Numbered from the stretch's first letter, positions 53,201 through 53,552 are shown. The stretch: 64,000 nucleotides of DNA from Dromiciops gliroides (GCF_019393635.1 NC_057862.1:417181669-417245668), one strand, 5' to 3'. Numbers and translations are program-made. The notes: generated from the sequence alone by a model not told the origin.

Positions 53201-53467
53201 CCTGTGCCTGGGTCCCTAGCCCGACCCCAATAGCCTCCCTCCCCTTCTCCCCCCGACCCCCGTCCCGGCCCAGGATACCAGCCCCCGCTCACCGATGATG
53301 ATGGCACAGGCGCTCACCAGCCCAATCTCCTTCTTCAGTGCCACCCTCTCTTCTACCGGCTCTGAGGCCGGAGCTGGGGCCGCGGCCAAGCCGTCCGCGG
53401 GCGGGCTTGGGCTCCGACTTGGGTCCCCGTCCCCGCCCCCGCTCGGCTGCTGCGTCTGTCCGGCCAT
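1786..53467 (-). CDS. SLC7A10: SLC7A10 (Asc-1) amino-acid exchanger light chain, 11 coding exons
   Basis: Asc-1 is a Na+-independent exchanger of small neutral amino acids (Gly, L/D-Ser, Ala, Cys) that pairs with the 4F2 heavy chain SLC3A2 at the plasma membrane; it is known from brain and adipose tissue. Exons (high to low coordinate): 53293-53467, 15945-16149, 14325-14476, 12253-12378, 11957-12110, 8577-8700, 8349-8452, 6863-6959, 5265-5414, 3121-3298, 1786-1916. All junctions are GT-AG and phases match, giving 531 residues against 523 recalled for human. The N terminus [10 protein letters not shown] matches human MAGHTQQPSG, which separates it from SLC7A8 and other LATs. Visible landmarks: GSGIF in the unwound TM1 (residues 63-67), the conserved FPNC cysteine (Cys162) that should disulfide-bond SLC3A2, [15 protein letters not shown] in TM6 (251-265), and GGINGYLFT (336-344). 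Inference: a functional gene. Exact start and UTR limits are unproven. Confidence 0.97.
2126..2336 (-). mobile_element. MIR-type SINE
   Basis: Antisense MIR: agctgggagggaccttaaag, then a GTCACATAGGAAGTTAG core and a CTCCTGACTCC head. In intron 10. Confidence 0.75.
2367..2613. repeat. Polypyrimidine (CCTT)n-like tract
   Basis: About 245 bp almost wholly C/T on the plus strand, built from degenerate CCTT and CCCT units. Confidence 0.9.
2707..2756. repeat. 25-bp perfect-type tandem duplication
   Basis: The unit beginning GAAGATCAACTTTTCC occurs twice head to tail (2707-2731 and 2732-2756). Confidence 0.9.
2876..3079 (+). mobile_element. MIR-type SINE, near full length
   Basis: A tRNA-like head with box B GGGTTCAAATC, a CORE with GGGCAAGTCACTTAACC, and the 3' end GTTGGACTAAATG...CTATGATTC. 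It stops 42 bp short of exon 10. Confidence 0.85.
3121..3298 (-). CDS. SLC7A10: SLC7A10 exon 10, residues 430-489
   Basis: It encodes [20 protein letters not shown] (TM11), [20 protein letters not shown] (TM12) and [12 protein letters not shown]. The polypyrimidine tract of its acceptor is the antisense of a GA microsatellite at 3301-3337. The donor is GTGAGT, phase 1. Confidence 0.97.
3301..3337. repeat. (GA)n microsatellite forming the exon 10 polypyrimidine tract
   Basis: GA/GAAA units directly abut the exon 10 acceptor; on the sense strand they read as a 37-nt C/T tract. Confidence 0.85.
3381..3490 (-). mobile_element. L2 3' end
   Basis: The antisense L2 end cttattaaatgcctactatg followed by gtgccaggcactgg. 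Confidence 0.7.
3565..3700 (-). mobile_element. L2 3'-end fragment, diverged
   Basis: The phrase actggggatacaaagagaaa and the following gggtctgctct...catggcctaatc fit antisense L2. Confidence 0.55.
3776..4185 (+). mobile_element. CORE-SINE (THER1-like), split by a younger SINE
   Basis: The head is at 3776-3838 and the body at 4001-4185, with tcatctgttaaatggggata and gttgttgtgaggatcaaatg. A WSINE1-like copy interrupts it. Confidence 0.8.
3839..4000 (+). mobile_element. WSINE1-like SINE, subfamily A
   Basis: GGGGCAGCTAGGTGG head, TTCATTGCCCCGCAAAA tail. The 9-bp target duplication CCTGAGATC (3830-3838, 4001-4009) lies inside an older SINE. Confidence 0.92.
4255..4297. repeat. (TG)n microsatellite
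   Basis: TG dinucleotides with one TATG interruption. Confidence 0.95.
4482..4690 (+). mobile_element. CORE-SINE (THER1-like), diverged
   Basis: A gacagtggataaagaga head and a tcagtttcctcacatgtaaa body, ending in AAT/ATC triplets. Confidence 0.65.
4691..4942 (-). mobile_element. CORE-SINE (THER1-like), near full length
   Basis: Antisense: agcactttaaggtttgtaaa tail, catcttacagatgaataaac, AGGTCACACAGCTACTAAG core, and GTGCCACCTAGCTGG head. Confidence 0.8.
4986..5153 (+). mobile_element. WSINE1-like SINE, subfamily A
   Basis: Flanked by the 12-bp duplication AAGACACTATAG (4974-4985, 5154-5165), 112 bp from exon 9. Confidence 0.93.
5265..5414 (-). CDS. SLC7A10: SLC7A10 exon 9, residues 380-429
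   Basis: Exactly 50 codons, both ends in phase 0. It encodes [20 protein letters not shown] (TM9), [20 protein letters not shown] (TM10) and PKLFRPIK. The acceptor is TTCTAG and the donor GTAAGT. Confidence 0.97.
5415..6862. other. Intron 8, no repeat recognised
   Basis: About 1.45 kb of apparently unique intronic sequence. Confidence 0.5.
6863..6959 (-). CDS. SLC7A10: SLC7A10 exon 8, residues 347-379
   Basis: It encodes [20 protein letters not shown] then [13 protein letters not shown]: the conserved intracellular loop and the start of TM9. The acceptor is TTCCAG and the donor GTAAGT. Confidence 0.97.
7183..7340 (-). mobile_element. WSINE1-like SINE, subfamily A
   Basis: The poly-T start and GCACTGCCTAGCTGCCCC end are flanked by CTCTGTATTTCT on both sides (7171-7182, 7341-7352). 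Confidence 0.93.
7498..8221 (-). mobile_element. LINE-1 ORF2 C-terminal fragment
   Basis: Minus-strand frames read [20 protein letters not shown] and [18 protein letters not shown], close to the mammalian L1 ORF2 C terminus. It is truncated at both ends. The direct repeat GGAAGGAAGTTCA flanks it (7489-7501, 8222-8234). In intron 7. Confidence 0.88.
8349..8452 (-). CDS. SLC7A10: SLC7A10 exon 7, residues 313-347
   Basis: It encodes [20 protein letters not shown] and [14 protein letters not shown] (TM8). Tyr341 corresponds to human Tyr333, a permeation-path residue as recalled. FTSSR replaces the human FTYSR and resembles the LAT1/LAT2 form. Intron 6 is only 124 bp. Confidence 0.97.
8577..8700 (-). 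CDS. SLC7A10: SLC7A10 exon 6, residues 271-312
   Basis: It encodes [28 protein letters not shown] (TM7) and [13 protein letters not shown]. The acceptor is CAACAG and the donor GTAAGT; it ends in phase 0. Confidence 0.97.
8940..9172 (+). mobile_element. CORE-SINE (THER1-like), near full length
   Basis: Head, CORE and the tail gggtagttgtgaggatgaat...aaagtgctatagaaatgcta are visible. Confidence 0.8.
9274..9424 (-). mobile_element. WSINE1-like SINE, mosaic of subfamilies A and B
   Basis: It has the A-type tail (GCAGGGCAATGGGGG) but the B-type TAAGTGTTAAGTGTC and GTACTCCTG. A 14-bp duplication TCACTTGAGATCTT flanks it (9260-9273, 9425-9438). Confidence 0.92.
9440..10084. other. Part of intron 5, nothing recognised
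   Basis: No repeat or gene seen. Confidence 0.45.
10085..10198 (+). mobile_element. MIR 3' half
   Basis: The run CTCACTGTGTGATCCCAAGC to TCTTTGATTC matches the CORE plus the 3' end. Confidence 0.6.
10484..10785 (+). mobile_element. Long CORE-SINE with a non-CORE 3' domain
   Basis: A WSINE-type head and CORE ending CCCCAATTGCC continue into about 170 bp with actctggaggagagagtgtg, gaccttgcacagccctccct and a CAACAACAAC end. I recall this tail from marsupial SINEs but cannot name the family securely. Confidence 0.75.
10851..10915 (-). mobile_element. CORE-SINE fragment
   Basis: Short antisense match: atccccattttacagatgag, gaaactaagcc. Confidence 0.45.
11273..11349. mobile_element. Mariner-like MITE
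   Basis: A 75-bp near-palindrome: GCATCCCAAAAGTCTTAATG at the left mirrors CACTAAAACTTTTGGGATAC at the right. No transposase fits. Terminal TA/TATA is nearby. Confidence 0.75.
11350..11700 (-). mobile_element. CORE-SINE, split by a younger SINE
   Basis: The tail is at 11350-11380 and the body at 11528-11700, with tattatccccatttttcaag and TGGTCACACAGCTAGTAAG. Confidence 0.7.
11381..11527 (-). mobile_element. WSINE1-like SINE, subfamily A
   Basis: Duplication ACAATAACTTTTT (11368-11380, 11528-11540). It sits inside the older CORE-SINE. Confidence 0.92.
11957..12110 (-). CDS. SLC7A10: SLC7A10 exon 5, residues 220-271
   Basis: It encodes [14 protein letters not shown], then TM6 with [20 protein letters not shown]. 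Ser254 aligns with human Ser246 by an offset of 8. The residue after Gln248 is Ala, where human Asc-1 (as recalled) has Gly. The donor is GTGAGC, phase 2. Confidence 0.97.
12253..12378 (-). CDS. SLC7A10: SLC7A10 exon 4, residues 178-220
   Basis: It reads [18 protein letters not shown] then [18 protein letters not shown] (TM4 end, loop, TM5). The acceptor is TGCAG and the donor GTACTG. It is separated from exon 5 by an intron of only 142 bp. Confidence 0.97.
12990..13222 (+). mobile_element. tRNA-headed SINE with a shared unique tail (copy 1 of 3)
   Basis: Head gtgtggtgtagtggataca; tail with ggcaactctctcagcctatc and attggtagagttttctcatc. Related copies lie near 31.1 and 49.5 kb. Confidence 0.65.
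13240..13505 (-). mobile_element. L2 3'-end fragment, split by a SINE
   Basis: ctgccctcaagtagctcaca and ggagacaatgta fit antisense L2; it resumes after 13457 with a GA-rich end. Confidence 0.6.
13308..13457 (-). mobile_element. WSINE1-like SINE, subfamily A
   Basis: Poly-T, GCACGGCAATGAGGG, then the head GCGCCATCTAGCTGCCCC. The flanking duplication is only approximate. Confidence 0.88.
13520..14320. other. Part of intron 3, nothing recognised
   Basis: Apparently unique sequence with a short TG run at 14208-14219. Confidence 0.45.
14325..14476 (-). CDS. SLC7A10: SLC7A10 exon 3, residues 127-178
   Basis: It encodes [19 protein letters not shown] (TM3) and the extracellular FPNCIPP loop, where Cys162 is the expected bridge to SLC3A2. 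The donor must be GTAGGT: this gives phase 1 and Leu178. A competing GT two bases upstream (GTGTAG) would shift the frame of exon 4. Confidence 0.95.
14643..14832 (-). mobile_element. MIR-type SINE
   Basis: Antisense: gtttgaaaggaccttcaagg, cattttacagatgagaaaac, gactctaaatccagtactct. Confidence 0.7.
14990..15125 (+). mobile_element. MIR fragment
   Basis: aggtctgccactaattgtaa, accctggaaaagttgcttta and tttccacatctatagaacac in order. Confidence 0.55.
15187..15349 (+). mobile_element. WSINE1-like SINE, subfamily B
   Basis: GGAGTCAGGAGTACC, CACTTAACACTT and the CCCAATTGCCTCACTAAA tail are the B markers. Duplication AAAATGACATACTATT, one mismatch (15171-15186, 15350-15365). Confidence 0.93.
15366..15940. 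other. Part of intron 2, nothing recognised
   Basis: AT-rich unique-looking sequence ending at the exon 2 donor. Confidence 0.45.
15945..16149 (-). CDS. SLC7A10: SLC7A10 exon 2, residues 59-127
   Basis: The acceptor is a C/T-rich stretch ending ACAG; the donor is GTGAGT. It encodes [13 protein letters not shown] (TM1 substrate-binding loop), the [12 protein letters not shown] helix (TM2), the [16 protein letters not shown] segment (re-entrant loop) and IFGGLAG. It enters in phase 1 and leaves in phase 2. Confidence 0.97.
16515..16635 (+). mobile_element. MIR fragment at the 5' edge of exon 2
   Basis: gctgggagtcaggagatttg, gattctggtctcaacttgac, then ccaggaaaaattatttcct. Confidence 0.6.
16636..17127. 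other. Intron 1 segment, nothing recognised
   Basis: No repeat identified. Confidence 0.4.
17128..17300 (-). mobile_element. MIR-type SINE
   Basis: Antisense: cttagagctagaaaagacct, gaactcaagtcttctacctc. Confidence 0.65.
17301..18034. other. Intron 1 segment, nothing recognised
   Basis: No repeat family identified. Confidence 0.4.
18035..18215 (+). mobile_element. MIR-type SINE, near full length
   Basis: gcactggattggggaccaga, ctaatctgtaaaacaaggaa, gatctctaagttcccttcc. Confidence 0.75.
18340..18430 (+). mobile_element. L2 fragment
   Basis: atccttcaaggttcagctct followed by cctccatgaagttatcctga is a typical L2 3' phrase. Confidence 0.65.
18794..18913. repeat. Compound (TG)n(GA)n microsatellite
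   Basis: About 54 bp of TG/TGCG followed by about 66 bp of GA, between the L2 end and a SINE. Confidence 0.95.
18917..19062 (+). mobile_element. WSINE1-like SINE, subfamily A
   Basis: AGGCTAGGTGGCGCAGTGG head, CTCATTGCTCTGCG tail; inserted next to the GA tract, so no duplication can be resolved. Confidence 0.88.
20230..20362 (+). mobile_element. L2 3' end, inserted in the antisense L2
   Basis: gtaaggtccttgaggccaga then catagtaggcacttaataaa. Confidence 0.75.
20976..21551. other. Intron 1 segment, nothing recognised
   Basis: Unique-looking, with a G-run near 21398-21407. Confidence 0.4.
21552..21752 (-). mobile_element. MIR-type SINE
   Basis: Antisense: agttggaagggaccttagaa, tttttacagataagaaatc, gactctttgactccaaatc. 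Confidence 0.75.
21753..22179. other. Intron 1 segment, nothing recognised
   Basis: No repeat identified. Confidence 0.4.
22180..22527 (-). mobile_element. MIR-like 3' ends, repeated and split by a SINE
   Basis: Three successive variants of the phrase agac...gggagagtcct/acctcag occur (about 22200, 22400, 22450), as if several antisense MIR 3' ends were stacked or locally duplicated. Confidence 0.5.
22237..22388 (+). mobile_element. WSINE1-like SINE, subfamily A
   Basis: GGATTCAGGAGGATC, CACTTGACACTT and the CTCATTGCCCCGCAAAAG tail; close to consensus. Confidence 0.92.
22528..22692 (+). mobile_element. WSINE1-like SINE, subfamily B
   Basis: Duplication ATGGGAAAACTG (22516-22527, 22693-22704); the tail is a GAAA-rich stretch. 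Confidence 0.93.
22705..24239. other. Intron 1, longest repeat-poor stretch
   Basis: No repeat recognised over about 1.5 kb. It contains an AT-rich knot at 23290-23350 with several TAAT/ATTA cores. Candidate regulatory DNA only. Confidence 0.4.
24253..24399 (-). mobile_element. WSINE1-like SINE, subfamily B
   Basis: Duplication GGTGTAATTCTTT (24240-24252, 24400-24412). Confidence 0.93.
24413..25002. other. Intron 1 segment, nothing recognised
   Basis: No repeat identified; includes short C-rich runs near 24540. Confidence 0.4.
25003..25125 (-). mobile_element. MIR fragment
   Basis: Antisense: aatattagagctgtaaaaca, atttacagatgggaaaactg. Confidence 0.6.
25210..25374 (-). mobile_element. CORE-SINE fragment
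   Basis: gatttacaaaacatcctcat, cccatctcagaaatgagaaa; interrupted at its end by the next SINE. Confidence 0.6.
25375..25566 (+). mobile_element. WSINE1-like SINE, subfamily B
   Basis: Duplication AATTTCTAGTATA, one mismatch (25362-25374, 25567-25579); long A/C-rich tail. Confidence 0.9.
25895..26005. mobile_element. L2 3' end and possible degenerate mariner MITE
   Basis: cttagcacagtgcctggcaa is a sense L2 end. It runs into AAAACTTTTAGGATATCC, resembling the right end of the element at 11273-11349. The MITE part is weak. Confidence 0.45.
26068..26290 (-). mobile_element. CORE-SINE (THER1-like)
   Basis: gcacctactatgtgccactc, taactgaggaaactgaggca, CACTGCATCACCTAGCTTCC. Confidence 0.7.
26325..26470 (+). 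mobile_element. L2 fragment
   Basis: ggtcctcatcactcatggat, tattgcaatagcttctaagt, gggtctccct. Confidence 0.7.
26471..26640 (-). mobile_element. CORE-SINE (THER1-like)
   Basis: tatagtgcttactacatgcc, aacaaccctaggaggtaggt, attttacaactgaggcagac. Confidence 0.7.
26835..26992 (+). mobile_element. CR1/L3-type LINE fragment
   Basis: ttcacaagtacaaaatgggg, gacagcagttcatttgaaat, agccaagaacgctaatgtaa, in the order known from amniote L3. Confidence 0.65.
26994..27350 (+). mobile_element. LINE-1 ORF2 end and 3' UTR fragment
   Basis: tagcagcacttttcatcgtg, actggggaatggcttaacat and catgaactgatgcagaatga resemble the L1 ORF2 C terminus and beyond; many stops. Confidence 0.65.
27443..27573 (+). mobile_element. 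WSINE1-like SINE with internal head deletion (copy 1)
   Basis: GGGGCAGCT joins directly to CCAGCCCTGG, so about 24 bp of the head, including box A, are missing. Confidence 0.88.
27590..27626 (+). mobile_element. WSINE1-like SINE head only, at the duplication junction
   Basis: GGGAGCAGCTAGGTGGCACAG through AAAGCACCAGC, cut off where copy 2 begins. Confidence 0.85.
27721..27889 (+). mobile_element. WSINE1-like SINE with the same head deletion (copy 2)
   Basis: Same GCAGCTCCAGCCC junction as copy 1; the tail has expanded to AACC/AAAAC repeats. Confidence 0.88.
28050..28135 (-). mobile_element. L2 ORF2 fragment
   Basis: gaggatgactctgaagttac, gaaatgtccaatggacagtt. Confidence 0.55.
28150..28475 (+). 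mobile_element. CR1/L3-type LINE 3' region
   Basis: tagcctggagaagagaagac, gtcatgtggaagagagacta, gggttggactagatgactcc. Confidence 0.75.
28481..28632 (-). mobile_element. WSINE1-like SINE, subfamily B
   Basis: Inserted at the end of the CR1/L3 element; flanks GCTATACTTTTT and GCTGTTACTTTTT match only imperfectly. Confidence 0.9.
28640..29958. other. Intron 1, GC-richer repeat-free block
   Basis: About 1.3 kb without a recognised repeat. 28960-29680 is GC-rich and holds overlapping ORFs on both strands that match no protein I know. Candidate enhancer; function unproven. Confidence 0.4.
29971..30129 (-). mobile_element. WSINE1-like SINE, subfamily A
   Basis: Duplication TCAAGTCATTTT (29959-29970, 30130-30141). 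Confidence 0.92.
30237..30481 (-). mobile_element. Long CORE-SINE with 'TTTGCCATTTCC' tail
   Basis: Antisense tail gttatgtctgactcttcttg and ggtttgccatttccttttcc, then CORE and head. The same tail in sense occurs at 34.1, 38.4 and 46.2 kb. Confidence 0.75.
30540..30680 (+). mobile_element. L2 3' end
   Basis: gaatataaactccttaagag, agggactatttggtttggtc, agcacagtgcttgacacagt. Confidence 0.7.
30692..30732. repeat. Short direct duplication
   Basis: CTGCAGAAAGTATTTT occurs twice, separated by a T run. Confidence 0.85.
30848..31080 (+). mobile_element. CORE-SINE (THER1-like)
   Basis: gagtcaggaagacctgggtt, ttcccatctataaaatgagc, aactatataaatatctacta. Confidence 0.7.
31081..31480 (+). mobile_element. 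tRNA-headed SINE with shared unique tail (copy 2 of 3), split
   Basis: The head is at 31081-31152; the body resumes after 31298 with gcattggcagagggaatttc and ctcacctgggagtctttta. A WSINE1-like copy interrupts it. Confidence 0.7.
31153..31298 (-). mobile_element. WSINE1-like SINE, subfamily A
   Basis: Duplication CTGCAACATAACTT (31139-31152, 31299-31312), nested in the older SINE. Confidence 0.93.
31663..31813 (-). mobile_element. WSINE1-like SINE, subfamily B
   Basis: Duplication AAGATTCCTCTT (31651-31662, 31814-31825). Confidence 0.93.
32090..32200 (+). mobile_element. CORE-SINE fragment, diverged
   Basis: accttgggtaagtcacttaa, ctataaaatggggttgggaa. Confidence 0.5.
32409..32623 (-). mobile_element. 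CORE-SINE (THER1-like)
   Basis: gacatttatataggcattta, gcaagatttgaacccaggtt. Confidence 0.65.
32823..33080. repeat. Purine-rich (GA)n/(GGGA)n region with a short (CA)n
   Basis: Almost all A/G on the plus strand. ACACAC units lie at 33000-33012. Long reading frames on either strand here are composition artefacts. Confidence 0.9.
33229..33290. repeat. GC-rich pentamer tandem repeat
   Basis: GGGCT units pass into GGCCA/GGCCG units, about twelve pentamers in total. Confidence 0.85.
33291..33948. other. Intron 1 segment, nothing recognised
   Basis: No repeat family or gene identified. Confidence 0.4.
33949..34195 (+). mobile_element. Long CORE-SINE with 'AAATGGCAAA' tail
   Basis: Head ggtggcacaatggatagagt; tail aactggagaaggaaatggca and aaactccaaaaggggtcatg. 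Confidence 0.75.
34627..34792 (+). mobile_element. WSINE1-like SINE, subfamily A
   Basis: Duplication AAAAATCACAATGTT (34612-34626, 34793-34807), inside the composite insertion. Confidence 0.93.
34825..35125 (-). mobile_element. L2 ORF2 fragment
   Basis: tttggatatgttaagcttga, gaagatgtccagcagaaatt, gtgtaatctacatagagata, in L2 antisense order. Confidence 0.65.
35150..35256 (+). mobile_element. LINE-1 ORF2 fragment
   Basis: Translation begins [20 protein letters not shown], the same phrase as the other L1 copies; it ends in an A-rich run at the insertion boundary. Confidence 0.8.
35701..35845 (-). mobile_element. WSINE1-like SINE, subfamily B
   Basis: Flanked by an unusually long duplication of about 21 bp starting AGCAACCATTATTATT (35679-35700, 35846-35866). 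Confidence 0.93.
35935..36105 (-). mobile_element. CORE-SINE fragment, diverged
   Basis: gaggttaagtgacttgtcta, gtaggacttgaatcctcaca. Confidence 0.5.
36121..36520. repeat. Unidentified dispersed repeat, copy 1
   Basis: Shares ordered blocks with 48361-48570: CTCTCCTGCTAGGATTC, GACTATTGCACATGTGGATA, TGTAAGCTCATCT. Split by the SINE at 36304-36460. Confidence 0.6.
36304..36460 (+). mobile_element. WSINE1-like SINE, subfamily B
   Basis: Duplication GATGTAAGCTCAT (36291-36303, 36461-36473). Confidence 0.93.
36640..36862 (-). mobile_element. MIR/CORE-SINE
   Basis: cacaacagccctgtgaactg, cattttaccaatgagggaac, cttgggattcaaagccaagt. Confidence 0.65.
36863..37847. other. Intron 1 segment, repeat-poor with a MIR
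   Basis: 36880-37030 is GC-rich with a CCATTGTTCC SOX-like core. 37300-37415 is a sense MIR (cagtattcccatctgtttac, gtctgtgattctc). The remainder is not recognised. Confidence 0.45.
37848..37886. repeat. (TG)n microsatellite
   Basis: About 19 TG units. Confidence 0.95.
38200..38600 (-). mobile_element. CORE-SINE (THER1-like), split
   Basis: acttacaaagcactttcttc and tatccccca...ttttatag precede the insertion; ttttacacatgaggaaactg resumes near 38510. Confidence 0.65.
38297..38507 (+). mobile_element. Long CORE-SINE with 'AAATGGCAAA' tail, nested
   Basis: ggggcagctagatagcgcaa head; tail ctagagaaggaaatggcaaa, atggggtcgtgaagaatcag. Head partly deleted. Confidence 0.75.
38664..38705. repeat. (CA)n microsatellite
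   Basis: About 20 CA units. Confidence 0.95.
39037..39145 (+). mobile_element. L2 3' end, weak
   Basis: cgagctccttgagagcaaat, actgtctttcttttcctctt. Confidence 0.5.
39210..39345 (+). mobile_element. MIR 3' half
   Basis: ttgggcctcagtttcctgat, tttgaggtcccttccaactc. Confidence 0.75.
39350..39535 (+). mobile_element. CORE-SINE fragment
   Basis: tcttcccctgtaaaatgggg, ttttgtaaacctcagagaac. Confidence 0.6.
39536..40524. other. Intron 1 segment, nothing recognised
   Basis: About 1 kb without a known repeat. Two overlapping opposite ORFs (about 39817-40368) look like composition effects. Confidence 0.4.
40525..40665 (+). mobile_element. CORE-SINE fragment
   Basis: gaccatgggcaaatcatttt, attttctcatctacaaaatg. 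Confidence 0.6.
40795..40905 (+). mobile_element. L2 fragment
   Basis: ggcttcttaatgggtctctc, ggcctcaagtctctccaacc. Confidence 0.65.
40976..41630 (+). mobile_element. Retroviral-type LTR, apparently solitary
   Basis: Begins TGTTAATATGAATGTATGG. It has a second copy in the same orientation at 63630-64000. An AATAAA near 41439, with GATCTG/GAGACA-type imperfect repeats downstream, fits the R-U5 part of an LTR. The right end is uncertain (41615-41646). No internal retroviral region is seen beside it. Family not identified; old. Confidence 0.6.
41738..41779. repeat. (TG)n microsatellite
   Basis: About 21 TG units. Confidence 0.95.
41780..42540. other. Intron 1 segment, nothing recognised
   Basis: Unique-looking; an ORF at 42036-42404 has no recognisable domain. 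Confidence 0.4.
42541..43040 (+). mobile_element. L2, 3' region
   Basis: gtctctgcttcaagtctatc, ctactcaataaacttcaggt, gcatgcctggagtgctctcc in consensus order over about 500 bp. Confidence 0.85.
43255..43490 (+). mobile_element. CORE-SINE (THER1-like)
   Basis: tctatgaccctgggcaaatc, ctcatctgcaaaatggggat, agcattttgtaaatttccaa. Confidence 0.7.
43552..43684 (+). mobile_element. WSINE1-like SINE, subfamily A, with head deletion
   Basis: GGTGGC joins ACCGGCCC, losing about 20 bp. Duplication TGATGGCTG (43543-43551, 43685-43693). Confidence 0.9.
43705..43805 (+). mobile_element. MIR fragment
   Basis: ttcctcagatacaaaatgtg, agatttcttccagatttg. Confidence 0.5.
43806..43970 (-). mobile_element. MIR-type SINE
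   Basis: tagaaggaaccttggcgacc, gatgaggaaactgaggccta, gattcaaacccagtttctct. Confidence 0.75.
43973..44175 (-). mobile_element. MIR-type SINE, second in tandem
   Basis: tcagagctagaagggtgagc, caggtgaggaaactaaggct; starts where the previous MIR stops. Confidence 0.75.
44371..44512 (-). mobile_element. WSINE1-like SINE, subfamily A, nested
   Basis: AATGATTTTTTTT is present on both sides; it inserted in the T-rich start of a small L1 insertion. Confidence 0.9.
44528..44602 (-). mobile_element. 75-bp L1 3' end, strongly 5'-truncated
   Basis: tccaattacatgtaaaaaca and ttaaaattttgag match the L1 3' UTR end seen elsewhere. The outer duplication TAAGGAATGATTTTT (44355-44369, 44603-44617) also encloses the SINE. 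Confidence 0.8.
45046..45205 (+). mobile_element. WSINE1-like SINE, subfamily A
   Basis: Near-consensus from GGGCAGCTAGGTGGTGC to CTCATTGCCCTGC plus a long A tail; duplication not found. Confidence 0.92.
45419..45580 (+). mobile_element. WSINE1-like SINE, subfamily A
   Basis: Duplication TAAACTAGCTGGAGC (45404-45418, 45581-45595). The tail contains a short (CA)n. Confidence 0.93.
45596..45990 (+). mobile_element. L2, 3' region
   Basis: caaactattccccactcaaa, agccttcaaggcccatctca, ttaaggaaaccttccctcac. Confidence 0.75.
46017..46310 (+). mobile_element. Long CORE-SINE with 'TTTGCCAAAA' tail
   Basis: gggcagctaggtggtacaat head; tail cagtacctttgccaaaaaac, aaatggggtcacaaagaatt, ending AACAACAAC. 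Confidence 0.8.
46313..46460 (+). mobile_element. CORE-SINE, truncated
   Basis: gggcagctaggtggcaaact head and CORE; directly follows the previous SINE. Confidence 0.75.
46490..46650 (+). mobile_element. CORE-SINE fragment
   Basis: catttcttcagctgtaaaat, caggattgttgggagtgaaa, ending in TTATTATT. Confidence 0.6.
46651..47244. other. Intron 1 segment, nothing recognised
   Basis: No repeat or gene identified. Confidence 0.4.
47245..47580 (+). mobile_element. MIR-type SINE, split at its 3' end
   Basis: tgctactgatgcactgtgtg, cttcatttgtaaaatgacag, then CTTACATTCTTTGATAG after the inserted SINE. Confidence 0.75.
47404..47551 (-). mobile_element. WSINE1-like SINE, subfamily B
   Basis: Duplication TCTTACATTCTT (47392-47403, 47552-47563), inside the MIR. 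Confidence 0.93.
47581..48360. other. Intron 1 segment, nothing secure
   Basis: 48200-48310 may be a decayed L2 3' end (caatac/aataaat phrase); otherwise unassigned. Confidence 0.35.
48361..48570. repeat. Unidentified dispersed repeat, copy 2
   Basis: TATCCTGCTATTATTCCTAT, GACTATTGCAGAGATGGATA and TATAAGCTCATCT are in the same order as 36121-36480. Confidence 0.6.
48689..48836 (+). mobile_element. WSINE1-like SINE, subfamily B, near consensus
   Basis: Duplication ATTAAACACATTGT (48675-48688, 48837-48850); pure A tail. Confidence 0.94.
49077..49222 (-). mobile_element. WSINE1-like SINE, subfamily A
   Basis: Flanks share TGTAGGTGC with decayed continuation. Confidence 0.9.
49312..49380 (-). 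mobile_element. L2 3' end
   Basis: catttattaagcacctacta, tccaggcactgtgcttgccc. Confidence 0.75.
49488..49720 (+). mobile_element. tRNA-headed SINE with shared unique tail (copy 3 of 3)
   Basis: gtgtggtatagtggataggg head; tail tagagagaatttcttcacct, gcaagttccccatacca. Confidence 0.7.
49721..50534. other. Intron 1 segment with a (GA)n at 50217-50256
   Basis: Otherwise no repeat or gene recognised. Confidence 0.5.
50535..50710 (+). mobile_element. MIR-type SINE
   Basis: gcagtatggtataatggaaa, cttatatctaaaatggagat. Confidence 0.7.
50745..50885 (+). mobile_element. Probable L2 fragment
   Basis: cctcctgaaagctttctatg, gaccactacaatcacattgg; weak match to the L2 3' region. Confidence 0.45.
50986..51131 (+). 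mobile_element. WSINE1-like SINE, subfamily B
   Basis: Duplication AGATCAGCACTG (50974-50985, 51132-51143). Confidence 0.93.
51144..52000. other. Intron 1 near the promoter, mostly unassigned
   Basis: 51700-51840 is an antisense MIR fragment (actttacagaggaagaaact). G-runs at 51886-51924 could form a quadruplex on the plus (template) strand. Confidence 0.5.
52050..52250. repeat. Degenerate tandem motif GTTCTT-N-GCTACAA
   Basis: Variants recur about nine times: GTTCTTGGCTACAAC, GTTCTTTGCTACAAA, GTTCCCTCTACAAA, GTTCTTCGCCACAAC, TTTTTTGCTACAGG. Unit length varies about 15-35 bp. Confidence 0.7.
53293..53467 (-). CDS. SLC7A10: SLC7A10 exon 1, start codon to residue 58
   Basis: ATG is the complement of 53465-53467, with G at -3 and G at +4 (good Kozak context). 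It encodes a Pro/Ala/Ser-rich cytoplasmic tail, then [17 protein letters not shown] entering TM1. The exon ends in phase 1 (first G of Gly59) before GTGAGC. The tail is about 8 residues longer than the human one as recalled. The same frame is open upstream, but the MAGQTQQ match fixes the start. Confidence 0.96.
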
Positions 53468-53542
53468 GTCGCTGTCCCCGCGTCCCCTACTCAGTCTGCG
53501 CCCGGTCCGCGCCTCGCAGCCACGGGCAGCGACGACCCGCAG

Positions 53543-53552
53543 GCGCATGCGC
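53543..53552. promoter_or_regulatory. NRF-1-type palindrome GCGCATGCGC
   Basis: A perfect 10-bp palindrome 76 bp upstream of the start codon, inside the CpG island. It matches the core of the NRF-1 consensus. Binding is inferred. Confidence 0.6.
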
